DNA of 19,494 nucleotides from JAZDLO01 sp043801935 (GTDB lineage Bacteria; Actinomycetota; Thermoleophilia; RBG-16-64-13): positions 1 to 19,494 of the forward strand of contig JAZDLO010000112.1 in NCBI GenBank assembly GCA_043801935.1, given 5' to 3'. A program made the position numbers and the translations under genes. This document shows, piece after piece, positions 1 to 7,164 of this stretch. Position 1 is the first letter of the stretch, and each line of letters begins with the position of its first letter. Under the pieces are notes generated by a model. It was not told the origin of the DNA and did not search any database. It saw nothing but the letters and a program-made list of their open reading frames with translations.

Positions 1-468
1 GGCGGCAGTCGCTCCCCGAGGCTGCCGCCGAGTCGGACCGGCAAGCACCCTCATCACTTCCTGGCGCACGCGATCGGCGTCGACCTCCAGATCATTGAGG
101 ATCCGGGCCGCCACCCCTTCGGTCTCCCGAACCAGGCCCAACAGGATGTGCTCAGTGCCGATGTAGTTATGCCCCAACGAGAGGGCTTCCCGCAACGCCA
201 GTTCGAGGACCTTCTTCGCCCGGGGCGTGAAGGGTATCTGCCCCTGAGACTTGTGGTCACCCTCGCCCGCGATGCGGGTGACCTCTCCGCGGACCTGTTC
301 CAGATTGACTTCAAGAGCGCCCAGCACCCGGGCGGCCACGCCGTCGGCCTCGCGCAAGAGACCGAGGAGCAAATGCTCGGTGCCGATGTAGTTGTGCCGC
401 AGGACCCGGGCCTCCTCTTGGGCCAGGACTACCACCTGGCGAGCCCGTTCTGTGAACCGTTCAAACAT
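1..468 (-). CDS. clpC: ClpC, Hsp100 AAA+ unfoldase, N-terminal part (cut by window edge)
   Basis: This is the first 156 residues of the ClpC unfoldase, the cytosolic AAA+ ring that feeds substrates to ClpP; the rest lies beyond position 1. The sequence starts MFERFTERARQVV and shows the two tandem Clp-N repeats, each with the signature HNYIGTEH(L/I)LLGL (about residues 25-37 and 100-112), followed by a basic linker. In B. subtilis ClpC the glutamates of these two GTEH motifs (E32, E106) are reported to bind phospho-arginine; both are present here as E31 and E106. The ATG at 466-468 has a GGAGAGAG ribosome site that overlaps the stop of mcsB, 12 nt upstream, so clpC is the last known gene of an mcsA-mcsB-clpC operon. 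No AAA+ domain is visible, so the call rests on the N-domain and context, which together are strong. Confidence 0.95.
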   Translation of the reverse strand, partial: MFERFTERARQVVVLAQEEARVLRHNYIGTEHLLLGLLREADGVAARVLGALEVNLEQVRGEVTRIAGEGDHKSQGQIPFTPRAKKVLELALREALSLGHNYIGTEHILLGLVRETEGVAARILNDLEVDADRVRQEVMRVLAGPTRRQPRGATAA

Positions 469-480
469 CACGTCTCTCTC

Positions 481-1500
481 CTATGGCCGAACGCTCGCGC
501 CCGCGAACAGCTCGCGCAGCACCCGCGCCCGGGTCTGATCTATCTCAGGGCTTTCTAAGCAGCCCGTTTTTGCGTCCATGTGATCCATCACGATATGCGC
601 CGGCTGGAGCCTGCTCATCAGACCGAAGGCCGACTCTGCAGCCAGACCGGGCATCTCCACCACTTGCAGCTCGAGCCCCACCTGCGCTGCCGATAACAGA
701 TTGACCGCCTCGACGAACGACATCGACCACGCGTGCTGGCCGACCCCCAGAGCGCGCCCGATATGGTCACGTGTCTGGACGGGACTCTCGCGAAGAAGCA
801 TCTTCCTCACCGACCGTTCTTTTTCGACGATCCCGCTGGAAATATCTTCTATTTGCTGGAGGGTCTCGCTTTCAGGTTTACCCTCGCGTCCCATGTTGGA
901 AACCTGTATGACGCCTCCCGCCCCACCCCAGAGGGGCACCAAGGCCAGGCCATGGGTCACGAGATCGAGGGCCGTCCCCGCCAAGCGGCCGGTGAGCATG
1001 AGGGCGGGAACGTGCAGTGTCGCATACACCCGCATCCCGCTGCCTGCCTGGCCGGGCCGAGAGGTCAGATACCCCCAACGGGCGTCGAACGCATACGAAA
1101 CGGCCGTTTCCAGCCGATCGTCGAGCAGGCTCAGAAGCGACCACAGGGCTTCCAGCTGGTCGCCGGCCCTGAACCCCAACAAACGAAAATGATCGACCCC
1201 GTTGATCTCGAGCGAAGCCTGCCCCTCACCGTACACCGCGAAGCCGCGGCCCTCGCCGGAACCGTCCGAGAACGCAGGGGTCATGAGACCTCGCTCCACC
1301 AGATGCATGATCTCCACGTCGGACAGCTCGTCCAGGTCGTAGACGCGCCACGGATGCTCCCAGGTACCACCGGTCAACGTATCGACGACTTCCAGCCTGA
1401 GTTCCTCCAAAGCCGGGCCGTCTTCTGCATTGGGGAAACGCACACCCGCCTCGTTTCGAGACAGACCCAGTGCCGAGGCAGCGAGTGTCCCGGAGCTCAC
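481..1500 (-). CDS. mcsB: McsB family protein, probable catalytically inactive arginine-kinase homologue
   Basis: A 339-residue homologue of McsB, the protein-arginine kinase that marks proteins for ClpC-ClpP. It aligns along its length: VRFP near residue 20, YAF..RWGYLTS (137-147), a HVPAL segment (163-167) and IQVSN. Nearly every phosphagen-kinase catalytic motif is changed. The N-terminal SRxRLARN motif reads SALGLSRN, the NEEDH loop reads NGVDH (100-104, both Glu lost), and the active-site CPTNxGTG reads RPGQAGSG (R148 in place of Cys). The C-terminal phospho-arginine pocket motif RDxxRA is IDQTRA (320-325). The protein also lacks the roughly 20 residues that normally precede SRxR, and the frame upstream has no start before a stop at 1564-1566. 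The GTG start overlaps the mcsA stop (GTGA) and has an AAGGGG ribosome site. Family membership is clear; loss of kinase activity is inferred. Confidence 0.9.
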   Translation of the reverse strand: MSSGTLAASALGLSRNEAGVRFPNAEDGPALEELRLEVVDTLTGGTWEHPWRVYDLDELSDVEIMHLVERGLMTPAFSDGSGEGRGFAVYGEGQASLEINGVDHFRLLGFRAGDQLEALWSLLSLLDDRLETAVSYAFDARWGYLTSRPGQAGSGMRVYATLHVPALMLTGRLAGTALDLVTHGLALVPLWGGAGGVIQVSNMGREGKPESETLQQIEDISSGIVEKERSVRKMLLRESPVQTRDHIGRALGVGQHAWSMSFVEAVNLLSAAQVGLELQVVEMPGLAAESAFGLMSRLQPAHIVMDHMDAKTGCLESPEIDQTRARVLRELFAGASVRP

Positions 1501-2075
1501 GACGGTTCCCCTTCGAGTCTCTCCCCCAGCTCTGTCAGCCGGTCGCGGACACCTGCCGCTTCCTCAAAACGCTCGCATTCCACCAACTCGCGCAACATGC
1601 GCTGCAGGCGCATGACCTCGTGACGCAGGACGTCGCTCTCCGGCCCCCGATGGGGCATCTTACCCAGATGCTCCATCGGCTCCGCATGCCCTTCCAGGGC
1701 AGCCTGGAGGTGTTCCGCGAACACCTGGTAGCACTTGGAGCACCCGACCAGCCCCGACTCCTTGAGATCGAACAGGGTAGTGCCGCATACGCTGCAGAAC
1801 CGCTCGTCCCCGACCGACGGGAGAGGCGCGGCCTTTTCGTCTTCCGCCGCCTTTTTGCCTAGATGGCGCAGCACCGACGGTACGGCCAGCACTAGAGCCA
1901 GGCCGCTGGTCTGCTCGGCCACGCCTTCGGCGCAGCCGGGGCACAAGTGCGTATGGCTAACGGCCCCGTCCACCACTCTGAGCAGATGCAAGGTGGCCGG
2001 CTCCTCGCCGCACAGCTCACAGGTCACGGAGCCGTCGAGGTCAATATTCCAGTCGGGTGACTCTTCAGCAAACAC
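1497..2075 (-). CDS. mcsA: McsA, zinc-finger activator/adaptor of McsB-ClpC with UVR domain
   Basis: A 192-residue McsA-type protein. In Bacillota McsA binds and activates McsB and modulates CtsR and ClpC in stress responses. Four CxxC knuckles are visible: CELC (about 19-22), CPGC (45-48), CSVC (94-97) and CSKC (112-115), which form two zinc sites. A C-terminal UVR-like helical pair (about 148-185) reads LQRMLRELVECERFEEAAGV, the motif by which such proteins contact UvrA/ClpC-type partners. The length is normal for the family. The start is GTG at 2073-2075, chosen because AGAGGAGG lies 5 nt upstream. It overlaps mcsB by 4 bp (GTGA). The ctsR repressor that usually precedes mcsA is absent here; lysS lies directly upstream after a 239-bp gap. 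Confidence 0.93.
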   Translation of the reverse strand: MFAEESPDWNIDLDGSVTCELCGEEPATLHLLRVVDGAVSHTHLCPGCAEGVAEQTSGLALVLAVPSVLRHLGKKAAEDEKAAPLPSVGDERFCSVCGTTLFDLKESGLVGCSKCYQVFAEHLQAALEGHAEPMEHLGKMPHRGPESDVLRHEVMRLQRMLRELVECERFEEAAGVRDRLTELGERLEGEPS

Positions 2076-2314
2076 CCGGGCCTCCTCTAATGACAGACCG
2101 ACTTGGTCGGCCGCCCACCGGCACTTTGGGCTGAAGAATCAGCGCGCTCCATGCCGGGAATCCTCGAAGAACTACTGTCCAAAGTGTAGCATAATGGGCT
2201 TTCGGCCTCGGGCACGGACCTCCTGCACGCGGGCCCCCACACCCTATTGGGACGCGATGGGGCGGGCCCGGGTTCCACGCCCCGCGTAGGGCCGTTCCCG
2301 CCGTGCGCGGAGAC
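2076..2314 (-). other. Intergenic region between lysS and mcsA
   Basis: 239 bp without a convincing gene. It should hold the mcsA-mcsB-clpC promoter. The only AT-rich island, about 2183-2200, contains -10-like hexamers on the minus strand (TATGCT at 2188-2193, TACACT at 2183-2188), but neither has a recognisable -35 box. I see no CtsR heptad repeats, no CIRCE (TTAGCACTC/GAGTGCTAA) and no HAIR-type HspR operator. No hairpin with a T-run follows the lysS stop, so read-through from lysS is possible. Confidence 0.45.
2081..2088 (-). promoter_or_regulatory. Ribosome binding site of mcsA
   Basis: AGAGGAGG on the minus strand, 5 nt before the GTG at 2075. It fixes the GTG start, as there is no ATG close by. 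Confidence 0.8.
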
Positions 2315-3844
2315 CTAGCGCTCGGGCCGCAGCTGGGGAAAGAGGATGACGTCCCGAAGAGACTCCACGCCCAAGAGCATCATGGCCAGCCGGTCGATGC
2401 CGAGGCCCAGACCGCCTGCCGGCGGCATGCCGTATTCCAGCGCCCGGAGGAAATCCTCGTCGAGCACGTGGGCTTCCTCGTCGCCCGCTTCTTTGTTGCG
2501 GGCTTGCTCCTCGAACCGGCGCCGCTGGTCCATGGGATCGTTGAGCTCGGAGAACGCGTTGCCCATTTCCTTGCCCCCTACTATGGGCTGGAAGCGCTCC
2601 ACCAGCTGCGGGTCGTCCTGGCGGCACTTCGCAAGGGGACTCAACTCCAGGGGGTAGTCGATGGCAAAGGTGGGCTGGATAAGGACCGGCCACACGGCGT
2701 GCTTGAGCGCCTTGTCTACCAGGGTAGCGAAGGTGTCCCGATTCTCCACCTCGATACCGCGTTCGTGCAGCGTCCGTTTGGCGGTCTGCGGATCGGCGCG
2801 TATGCCGGCCAAGGACAGGGCCAGAACGTCTTGCAGAAGAGAATCGACGGTACGCCGCGGCCATGGAGGTTTCAGCTCTATGGAGTTCTCCCCCACAACG
2901 ATCTGTGTGGTCCCGATGACCTCCTGGGCCAAAGCCGGGATCATGTTCTCCACCAACTCCATGATCGCGTTGTAGTCCACATACGCCCAATACAGTTCCA
3001 TCATGGTGAACTCGGGGTTATGGACCAGAGAGATGCCTTCGTTGCGGAAGTTCTTCCCGATCTCAAAAATGCGATCGAATCCTCCCACCAGCAGTCGCTT
3101 GAGATACAACTCGGGAGCGATACGCAGGTACAGATCGGTGTCGAGCGCCTTATGATGAGTGATGAACGGCCGGGCCAGAGCGCCACCGGGCAGAGGCTGG
3201 AGGATGGGCGTCTCTACCTCCACGAACCCTTGACCCTCCAGATACCGGCGCATGGCCGAGACCAGGTTCCCGCGGGCCCGCAGTTGCCACGCCACTTCAG
3301 GATTGGCGACCAGATCGATGTATCGCTGCCGATACCGGGTCTCCCGATCCTGCAGACCGTGCCACTTCTCGGGCAGCGGCCGCAGGGATTTTGTCAGAAG
3401 AGTCCAGGCCTCGGCGAAGACGGTCAGTTCTCCTCGCCGGGTACGGAAGACGTGGCCTTCGCAGCCGATGATGTCACCCACGTCAAGGTCGGTGAGGTGC
3501 GCGAACGAAACCTCACCGAGAGCGTCCACATTGGCGTAGACCTGTAGATCGTCCCAGCCGTCGCGCAAGGTGATGAAGACGGCCTTGCCGTGTTCCCGCC
3601 TGGCCAGCACCCGCCCGGCCACCCGGTAGCGGCTACCCTCGTCCTTCGTGCCGGGCTCGAGTCCGGCGTGCGCCTCGGTGATCTCGCCCAGACGGGTCCG
3701 GGACTCGAAGCTGCGGGCGTATGGCTCCACATGGTCACGCCGCAGTCTTTCGGCCTTAGCCAGCCGATCGCGCTCCCATTCGGGCAGATGGGCCGCTAGG
3801 CCGTCGCCTTCGTCGCGGTCTTCCGGTGGGCCGGACGCATCCAT
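2315..3844 (-). CDS. lysS: Lysyl-tRNA synthetase, class II
   Basis: A 509-residue class II lysyl-tRNA synthetase, which charges tRNA-Lys with lysine using ATP. An N-terminal OB-fold anticodon-binding domain occupies roughly residues 70-160 (VAGRVLARREHGKAVFITLRD). The catalytic core follows: motif 1 with VEVETPILQP (about 208-217), motif 2 with FRNEGISLVHNPEFTMMELY (266-285), and motif 3 near the C-terminus, GGLGLGIDRLAMMLLG. The length is normal. The ATG at 3842-3844 directly abuts the TAG of greA (no spacer) and no Shine-Dalgarno is evident, so lysS is probably translated by coupling to greA. A greA-lysS pair is common in clostridial and peptococcal genomes. Confidence 0.97.
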   Translation of the reverse strand: MDASGPPEDRDEGDGLAAHLPEWERDRLAKAERLRRDHVEPYARSFESRTRLGEITEAHAGLEPGTKDEGSRYRVAGRVLARREHGKAVFITLRDGWDDLQVYANVDALGEVSFAHLTDLDVGDIIGCEGHVFRTRRGELTVFAEAWTLLTKSLRPLPEKWHGLQDRETRYRQRYIDLVANPEVAWQLRARGNLVSAMRRYLEGQGFVEVETPILQPLPGGALARPFITHHKALDTDLYLRIAPELYLKRLLVGGFDRIFEIGKNFRNEGISLVHNPEFTMMELYWAYVDYNAIMELVENMIPALAQEVIGTTQIVVGENSIELKPPWPRRTVDSLLQDVLALSLAGIRADPQTAKRTLHERGIEVENRDTFATLVDKALKHAVWPVLIQPTFAIDYPLELSPLAKCRQDDPQLVERFQPIVGGKEMGNAFSELNDPMDQRRRFEEQARNKEAGDEEAHVLDEDFLRALEYGMPPAGGLGLGIDRLAMMLLGVESLRDVILFPQLRPER

Positions 3845-4327
3845 CTAGGACATCTTGCCGATTGCCAGTATCTCGTAGTTGAGGGAGCCGACGGGCACCG
3901 GCACCGTGACCACATCGCCCACCCGCTTGCCGAGGATGGCCTGCCCTACCGGCGACTCGTTCGACAGCCTGGCTTTCACCGGGTCGGCCTCGGCCGAGCC
4001 TACCAGGGTATAGATGCGTATTTCCCCCGCATCGTTATCCCGAAGGGTCACGGTGGTGCCCACGCCGACTTTGTCGGTCTCGATCTCCGACTCCTTGATG
4101 ACCCGCGCCCTGCGAAGCTTCTCTTGGAGAAGGCTGATGCGGTGTTCAAGCATGGCCTGCTCGTTCTTGGCGTCATCGTATTCGGAGTTCTCCGTGATGT
4201 CGCCGAAATCCCGGGCTGCACGGATCCGCTCGGCCACCTCCTCCCGTTTCACCGTTGAGAGAAGACTGACTTCGTCTTGGAGCTGTTTAAGACCTTCTGC
4301 TGTAAGGATGACTTCTTTGCGAGACAC
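3845..4327 (-). CDS. greA: Transcription elongation factor GreA
   Basis: A GreA cleavage factor that enters the RNA polymerase secondary channel and stimulates RNA cleavage in backtracked complexes. An N-terminal coiled coil (about 1-75) carries the acidic tip GDITENSEYDDAKNEQ, equivalent to the D-x-x-E-N residues that hold the catalytic magnesium. A C-terminal FKBP-like domain holds SPVGQAILGKRVGD, typical of GreA. I place the start at the GTG of 4325-4327 (160 residues, VSRKEVILT...) because the ribosome site AAGGAAG at 4334-4340 is 6 nt from it. An in-frame GTG at 4331-4333, two codons earlier, would touch that site directly and is less likely. The gene is transcribed from the consensus promoter at 4384-4412, which gives a leader of about 50 nt. 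Confidence 0.96.
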   Translation of the reverse strand: MSRKEVILTAEGLKQLQDEVSLLSTVKREEVAERIRAARDFGDITENSEYDDAKNEQAMLEHRISLLQEKLRRARVIKESEIETDKVGVGTTVTLRDNDAGEIRIYTLVGSAEADPVKARLSNESPVGQAILGKRVGDVVTVPVPVGSLNYEILAIGKMS

Positions 4328-4333
4328 GAGCAC

Positions 4334-4340
4334 CTTCCTT
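4334..4340 (-). promoter_or_regulatory. Ribosome binding site of greA
   Basis: AAGGAAG on the minus strand, 6 nt before the GTG at 4327. It favours that GTG over the in-frame GTG at 4333, which it abuts. Confidence 0.7.
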
Positions 4341-4383
4341 CGACGGCCGCAGTTGGGCGGAATGCGCCTGAAAGTAGCGGCGC

Positions 4384-4412
4384 ATTATAGGTTGGAGGGA
4401 AGCAGTTGTCAA
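4384..4412 (-). promoter_or_regulatory. Perfect consensus SigA/sigma-70 promoter for greA-lysS
   Basis: On the minus strand, TTGACA (4407-4412) is separated by exactly 17 nt from TATAAT (4384-4389): both hexamers and the spacing match the consensus. Initiation is expected near 4377. This lies in the 168-bp gap between dusB and greA, so greA-lysS (and perhaps the mcs-clpC genes beyond) have a strong independent promoter. Confidence 0.9.
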
Positions 4413-4495
4413 CAAGCCCTACGACCCAGGCGACCGCCGCATGACCAGCCAGGCCGCCGGAGAGGTGTGGGGACGCGCTCCAGACGCAGTGAGGG

Positions 4496-5494
4496 CTAGG
4501 CTCCGATGAGGGCTGCCAACGCGCCGTCGAGCGCCTGGGCATCGGGTAGGGTCCGCAGCTTTTCGATGGTGATGGCGGGCACGCCCGACGGTCGCAAGTA
4601 CCAGCCCAGCAACTTGCGCATCCAGCGGGCCGCCCTCTCCGGTCCTCTCTCTGCCACGACCAGACGAAGCAGCGCTCGCAGGTCGTCGACCACCACGGGA
4701 AGCGGCGGGCGCTCAGCCGTCACCTCGGAGAGCAGAGCGCCCACCAGCCAGGGATCGCCGGCCACTCCCCGGGCCGCCATCACCGCCGCCGCCCCGGTGA
4801 CCCGCCACATGGCGAGCGTCGAAACGACGCTGGTGACGTCGCCCGAAGCCATCACCGGCACGGCCACCGCCTCGACCACAGCCGTCGTGATCGTGTGGTC
4901 GGCTAGGCCCCGGTAGTACTGACTGGCGGCCCGGGGATGCACTCCCAGGCCCTGCACGCCCGCCGCCTCCAGCCGGCGGGCCAGATCCACCGCGGTCCGG
5001 TCGCCTTCTGTGAGCCCGCTGCGGAGCTTCACGGTCACGGGCACGCCCACCTGGCCAGCAACGCCCACCACTGCAGCCGCGACGGCCACGGCGCGATCGG
5101 GTTCGCCCAGTAGGGCGGCGCCCGCTCCGGTCCGCACTACCTTGCGCACCGGGCACCCCATGTTGATATCGAGTATGTCAGGGGCGACCGCCCGGGATAA
5201 GACGAGCTCCGCGGCCCTGGCCATGACCTCGGGCTTCTCCCCGAACAGCTGTACCGCCACTGGGCGCTCTTCCTCGGCAAGATCCAGATACTCACCGGTG
5301 CGGGCATTGTGATGCAGAATGCCGTACGCGCTCACCATCTCGGTAGTCACCAGGCCGGCGCCATGCCCCCTTAGATGGCGACGATACGCGCTGGTGGTGA
5401 GACCGGCCATGGGGGCCAGCACCACCCTGTTCGGTATCTCCACACCTCCGATGTCGAAGGGAGCGGCAAGAGTGGCCGCGGCGCGCGCGGGCAT
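4496..5494 (-). CDS. dusB: tRNA-dihydrouridine synthase, DusB type
   Basis: A 332-residue flavin-dependent enzyme that reduces specific uridines in tRNA to dihydrouridine using NAD(P)H. It starts with the FMN-binding strand VVLAPMAGLTTSAYRRH (about 24-40). It then shows PVAVQLFG and DINMGCPVRKVVRTGAGAAL, where C114 is the catalytic acid, followed by VTVKLRSG and HPRAASQYYRG (tRNA/FMN contacts) and a helical C-terminal domain. The length is normal. The ATG at 5492-5494 is one nucleotide after the coaX stop (TAG-C-ATG), indicating coupled translation with coaX. Assignment to the DusB subgroup rests on the context beside lysS/greA, as in Bacillus and clostridia, rather than on a specific motif. 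Confidence 0.94.
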   Translation of the reverse strand: MPARAAATLAAPFDIGGVEIPNRVVLAPMAGLTTSAYRRHLRGHGAGLVTTEMVSAYGILHHNARTGEYLDLAEEERPVAVQLFGEKPEVMARAAELVLSRAVAPDILDINMGCPVRKVVRTGAGAALLGEPDRAVAVAAAVVGVAGQVGVPVTVKLRSGLTEGDRTAVDLARRLEAAGVQGLGVHPRAASQYYRGLADHTITTAVVEAVAVPVMASGDVTSVVSTLAMWRVTGAAAVMAARGVAGDPWLVGALLSEVTAERPPLPVVVDDLRALLRLVVAERGPERAARWMRKLLGWYLRPSGVPAITIEKLRTLPDAQALDGALAALIGA

Positions 5495-5495
5495 G

Positions 5496-6263
5496 CTAAG
5501 AATGGTTGCGCCTGTGGATGATCTCGAGACCCCGCAGGGTCAGCAACGGATCGAGCTCGTCCAGGGAGATCGCGTGGTCGAAGATCATGAAGGCCAGGCC
5601 TCCGGTAGCCACCGTCACGGCCTCGCTTCCCAACTCGGCCCGCATCCGTCCGACGATGCCGTCCACTTGTCCGGCAAAGCCGTAGACGGCCCCCGCCTGC
5701 ATGGCTTGCACGGTGTTCCGGCCGATCACCGTTCCCGGGTCGGCGAGCTCGATCCTCATCAGCCGGGCGGCTTTGGTCGCGAGGGCGTCCAGGGAGACCT
5801 CGATGCCCGGAGCGATGGCATGTCCCAGATACTCCCCCGCCGCGGACACGGCGCTGAAGGTGGTAGCGGTGCCGAAGTCGACAGCTATGCAGGGTCCCCC
5901 GTACGCTTCGTAAGCGGCCACCGCGCCGACGATGAGGTCGGGGCCCACCTGGCGGGGATCATTGGTCAGAATGGGCATGCCCGTCTTGACGCCCGGTCCC
6001 ACCACGAGAGCCTCGAGGCCGAACTTGCCTGTCGCCATCGAGGCGTATTCGCTGCTCAACCGAGGCACTACCGATGCCAAGGCGAGTCCCGAGACCGAGT
6101 CACGGGAGAAGCCGTCCAGACGGAGCAGTGCGTCGAGCAGGACGGCGATCTCATCCCCGGTTTTGCGCACATCGGTGACGAAGCGCCAGCTGCCGGCCAG
6201 CTCCTTACCGGAGAAGAGCCCGACCGCAGTCTGGGTGTTGCCTACGTCGACCGCCAGCAGCAT
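5496..6263 (-). CDS. coaX: Type III pantothenate kinase
   Basis: A 255-residue type III pantothenate kinase that phosphorylates pantothenate, the first step of CoA synthesis; it is an ASKHA-fold enzyme needing a monovalent cation. Visible motifs are the phosphate loop LLAVDVGNTQTAVGLF (2-17), GPGVKTGMPI (89-98), VGPDLIVGAVAAYE (106-119, with D109 the likely catalytic base), and the actin-fold block AVDFGTATTFSAV followed by GHAIAPGIEVSLDAL. The usual GADR sequence reads GPDL here, a mild variant. The ATG at 6261-6263 has a strong GAGGAGGA ribosome site 7 nt upstream. It is followed directly by dusB and lies 47 bp after nadC. Confidence 0.94.
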   Translation of the reverse strand: MLLAVDVGNTQTAVGLFSGKELAGSWRFVTDVRKTGDEIAVLLDALLRLDGFSRDSVSGLALASVVPRLSSEYASMATGKFGLEALVVGPGVKTGMPILTNDPRQVGPDLIVGAVAAYEAYGGPCIAVDFGTATTFSAVSAAGEYLGHAIAPGIEVSLDALATKAARLMRIELADPGTVIGRNTVQAMQAGAVYGFAGQVDGIVGRMRAELGSEAVTVATGGLAFMIFDHAISLDELDPLLTLRGLEIIHRRNHS

Positions 6264-6310
6264 GATCGTCCTCCTCGCATCCCGTCAGGCGCCCGGCCGC
6301 CGGCCGCCGC

Positions 6311-7162
6311 TCAGTCGCCTGCCATGAGGGTCAGGCCCACATCGACCGAAGGCGCCCCCATGGTGAGGGCACTCGTGGAGATAAGATCCACCCCGGTCTC
6401 GGCTACCGCCCGCACTGTGTCGATGGTGATACCCCCCGAGGCCTCCAGTACCACCTGCGGCTTGAGCTCCCGAGCCAGCCTCACCAACCTCCGCAACGAC
6501 TCCACACCCTGATTGTCCAGCATGATGACGTCGGCGCCGCAGGAAACGGCCTCGCGAAGATCAGCCTCGCCCTCCACTTCCACTTCGATCTTGATGTAGT
6601 GAGGACGCGCTTCTTTGACGCTGTCCATGGCCCGACGTACCCCGCCGGCGGCGGTGAGGTGGTTGTTCTTGATGAGAACCATGTCGAAGAGCCCGAAACG
6701 GTGGTTGTGACACCCCCCGTAAAGGACCGCCCGCTTCTCCCAGAGGCGCAGCCCGGGAGTGGTCTTGCGGGTGTCCACCACTCTCGCCCCGGTGCCTGCC
6801 ACGGCCTGCGCGAACCGCCGAGACTGCGTCGCCACACCAGAGAGATGGCTGAGGAAGTTGAGCATGGAGCGCTCCGCCGTAAGGATGCTGCGCACCGGAC
6901 CTTCGATCCTGGCCAACCGGTCCCGATCGGTCGCCGAGGCCCCATCCTCCACCAGAGGAGTGAAGACCGCCTGCGGATCCACCTCGTTCATCACCGCGGC
7001 AGCCAGCGCCAGACCACACACCACCAGGTCCTCTCGGGCCATAATCTCCGCGCGCCCGCGGATACCGGGCGGCACGGTCCAGGCAGAGGTGATGTCACCA
7101 TAGCCGGCCAGATCCTCGGCTAAGGCCTGCCGCACCAGTGAGAGACTCGCCTGCTCGATCAC
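6311..7162 (-). CDS. nadC: Nicotinate-nucleotide pyrophosphorylase (quinolinate phosphoribosyltransferase)
   Basis: A 283-residue NadC that converts quinolinate and PRPP to nicotinate mononucleotide, CO2 and PPi, the third step of de novo NAD synthesis. Visible motifs are LAEDLAGYGDITS near the N-terminus, ERSMLNFLSHLSGVAT, VDTRKTTPGLRLWEK, GGCHNHRFGLFDMVLIKNNH (PRPP/quinolinate binding; the family usually has GGG where this has GGC), IKIEVEVE and DVIMLDN. I chose the GTG at 7160-7162 because GGAGGG lies 6 nt upstream and because it places the conserved N-terminus correctly. A start up to 84 nt upstream is open but would run into nadB. The nadB stop is only 2 nt before the chosen start. Confidence 0.95.
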   Translation of the reverse strand: MIEQASLSLVRQALAEDLAGYGDITSAWTVPPGIRGRAEIMAREDLVVCGLALAAAVMNEVDPQAVFTPLVEDGASATDRDRLARIEGPVRSILTAERSMLNFLSHLSGVATQSRRFAQAVAGTGARVVDTRKTTPGLRLWEKRAVLYGGCHNHRFGLFDMVLIKNNHLTAAGGVRRAMDSVKEARPHYIKIEVEVEGEADLREAVSCGADVIMLDNQGVESLRRLVRLARELKPQVVLEASGGITIDTVRAVAETGVDLISTSALTMGAPSVDVGLTLMAGD

Positions 7163-7164
7163 CG

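Noticed and set aside
733..1623. 296-codon plus-strand open frame opposite mcsB/mcsA
   Set aside because: No recognisable domain. It lies antisense to well-conserved genes and spans two of them; long antisense frames are expected at this GC content.
2087..2278. 63-codon minus-strand frame between lysS and mcsA
   Set aside because: GTG start without a ribosome site, no similarity recognised, Arg/Pro/Ser-rich composition. It ends just before the mcsA ribosome site, but nothing supports translation.
2303..3547. 414-codon plus-strand open frame opposite lysS
   Set aside because: Antisense to a clear lysyl-tRNA synthetase; the translation shows no domain or ribosome site.
6264..6310. GC-rich repeat CGGCCGC x2 between nadC and coaX as a terminator
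   Set aside because: No T-run follows and the repeat is only 14 bp; coaX has a strong ribosome site directly after it.
5319..6512. 397-codon plus-strand open frame opposite coaX and nadC
   Set aside because: Mirror of coding strands of two conserved genes; low-complexity, His/Arg/Gly-rich product.
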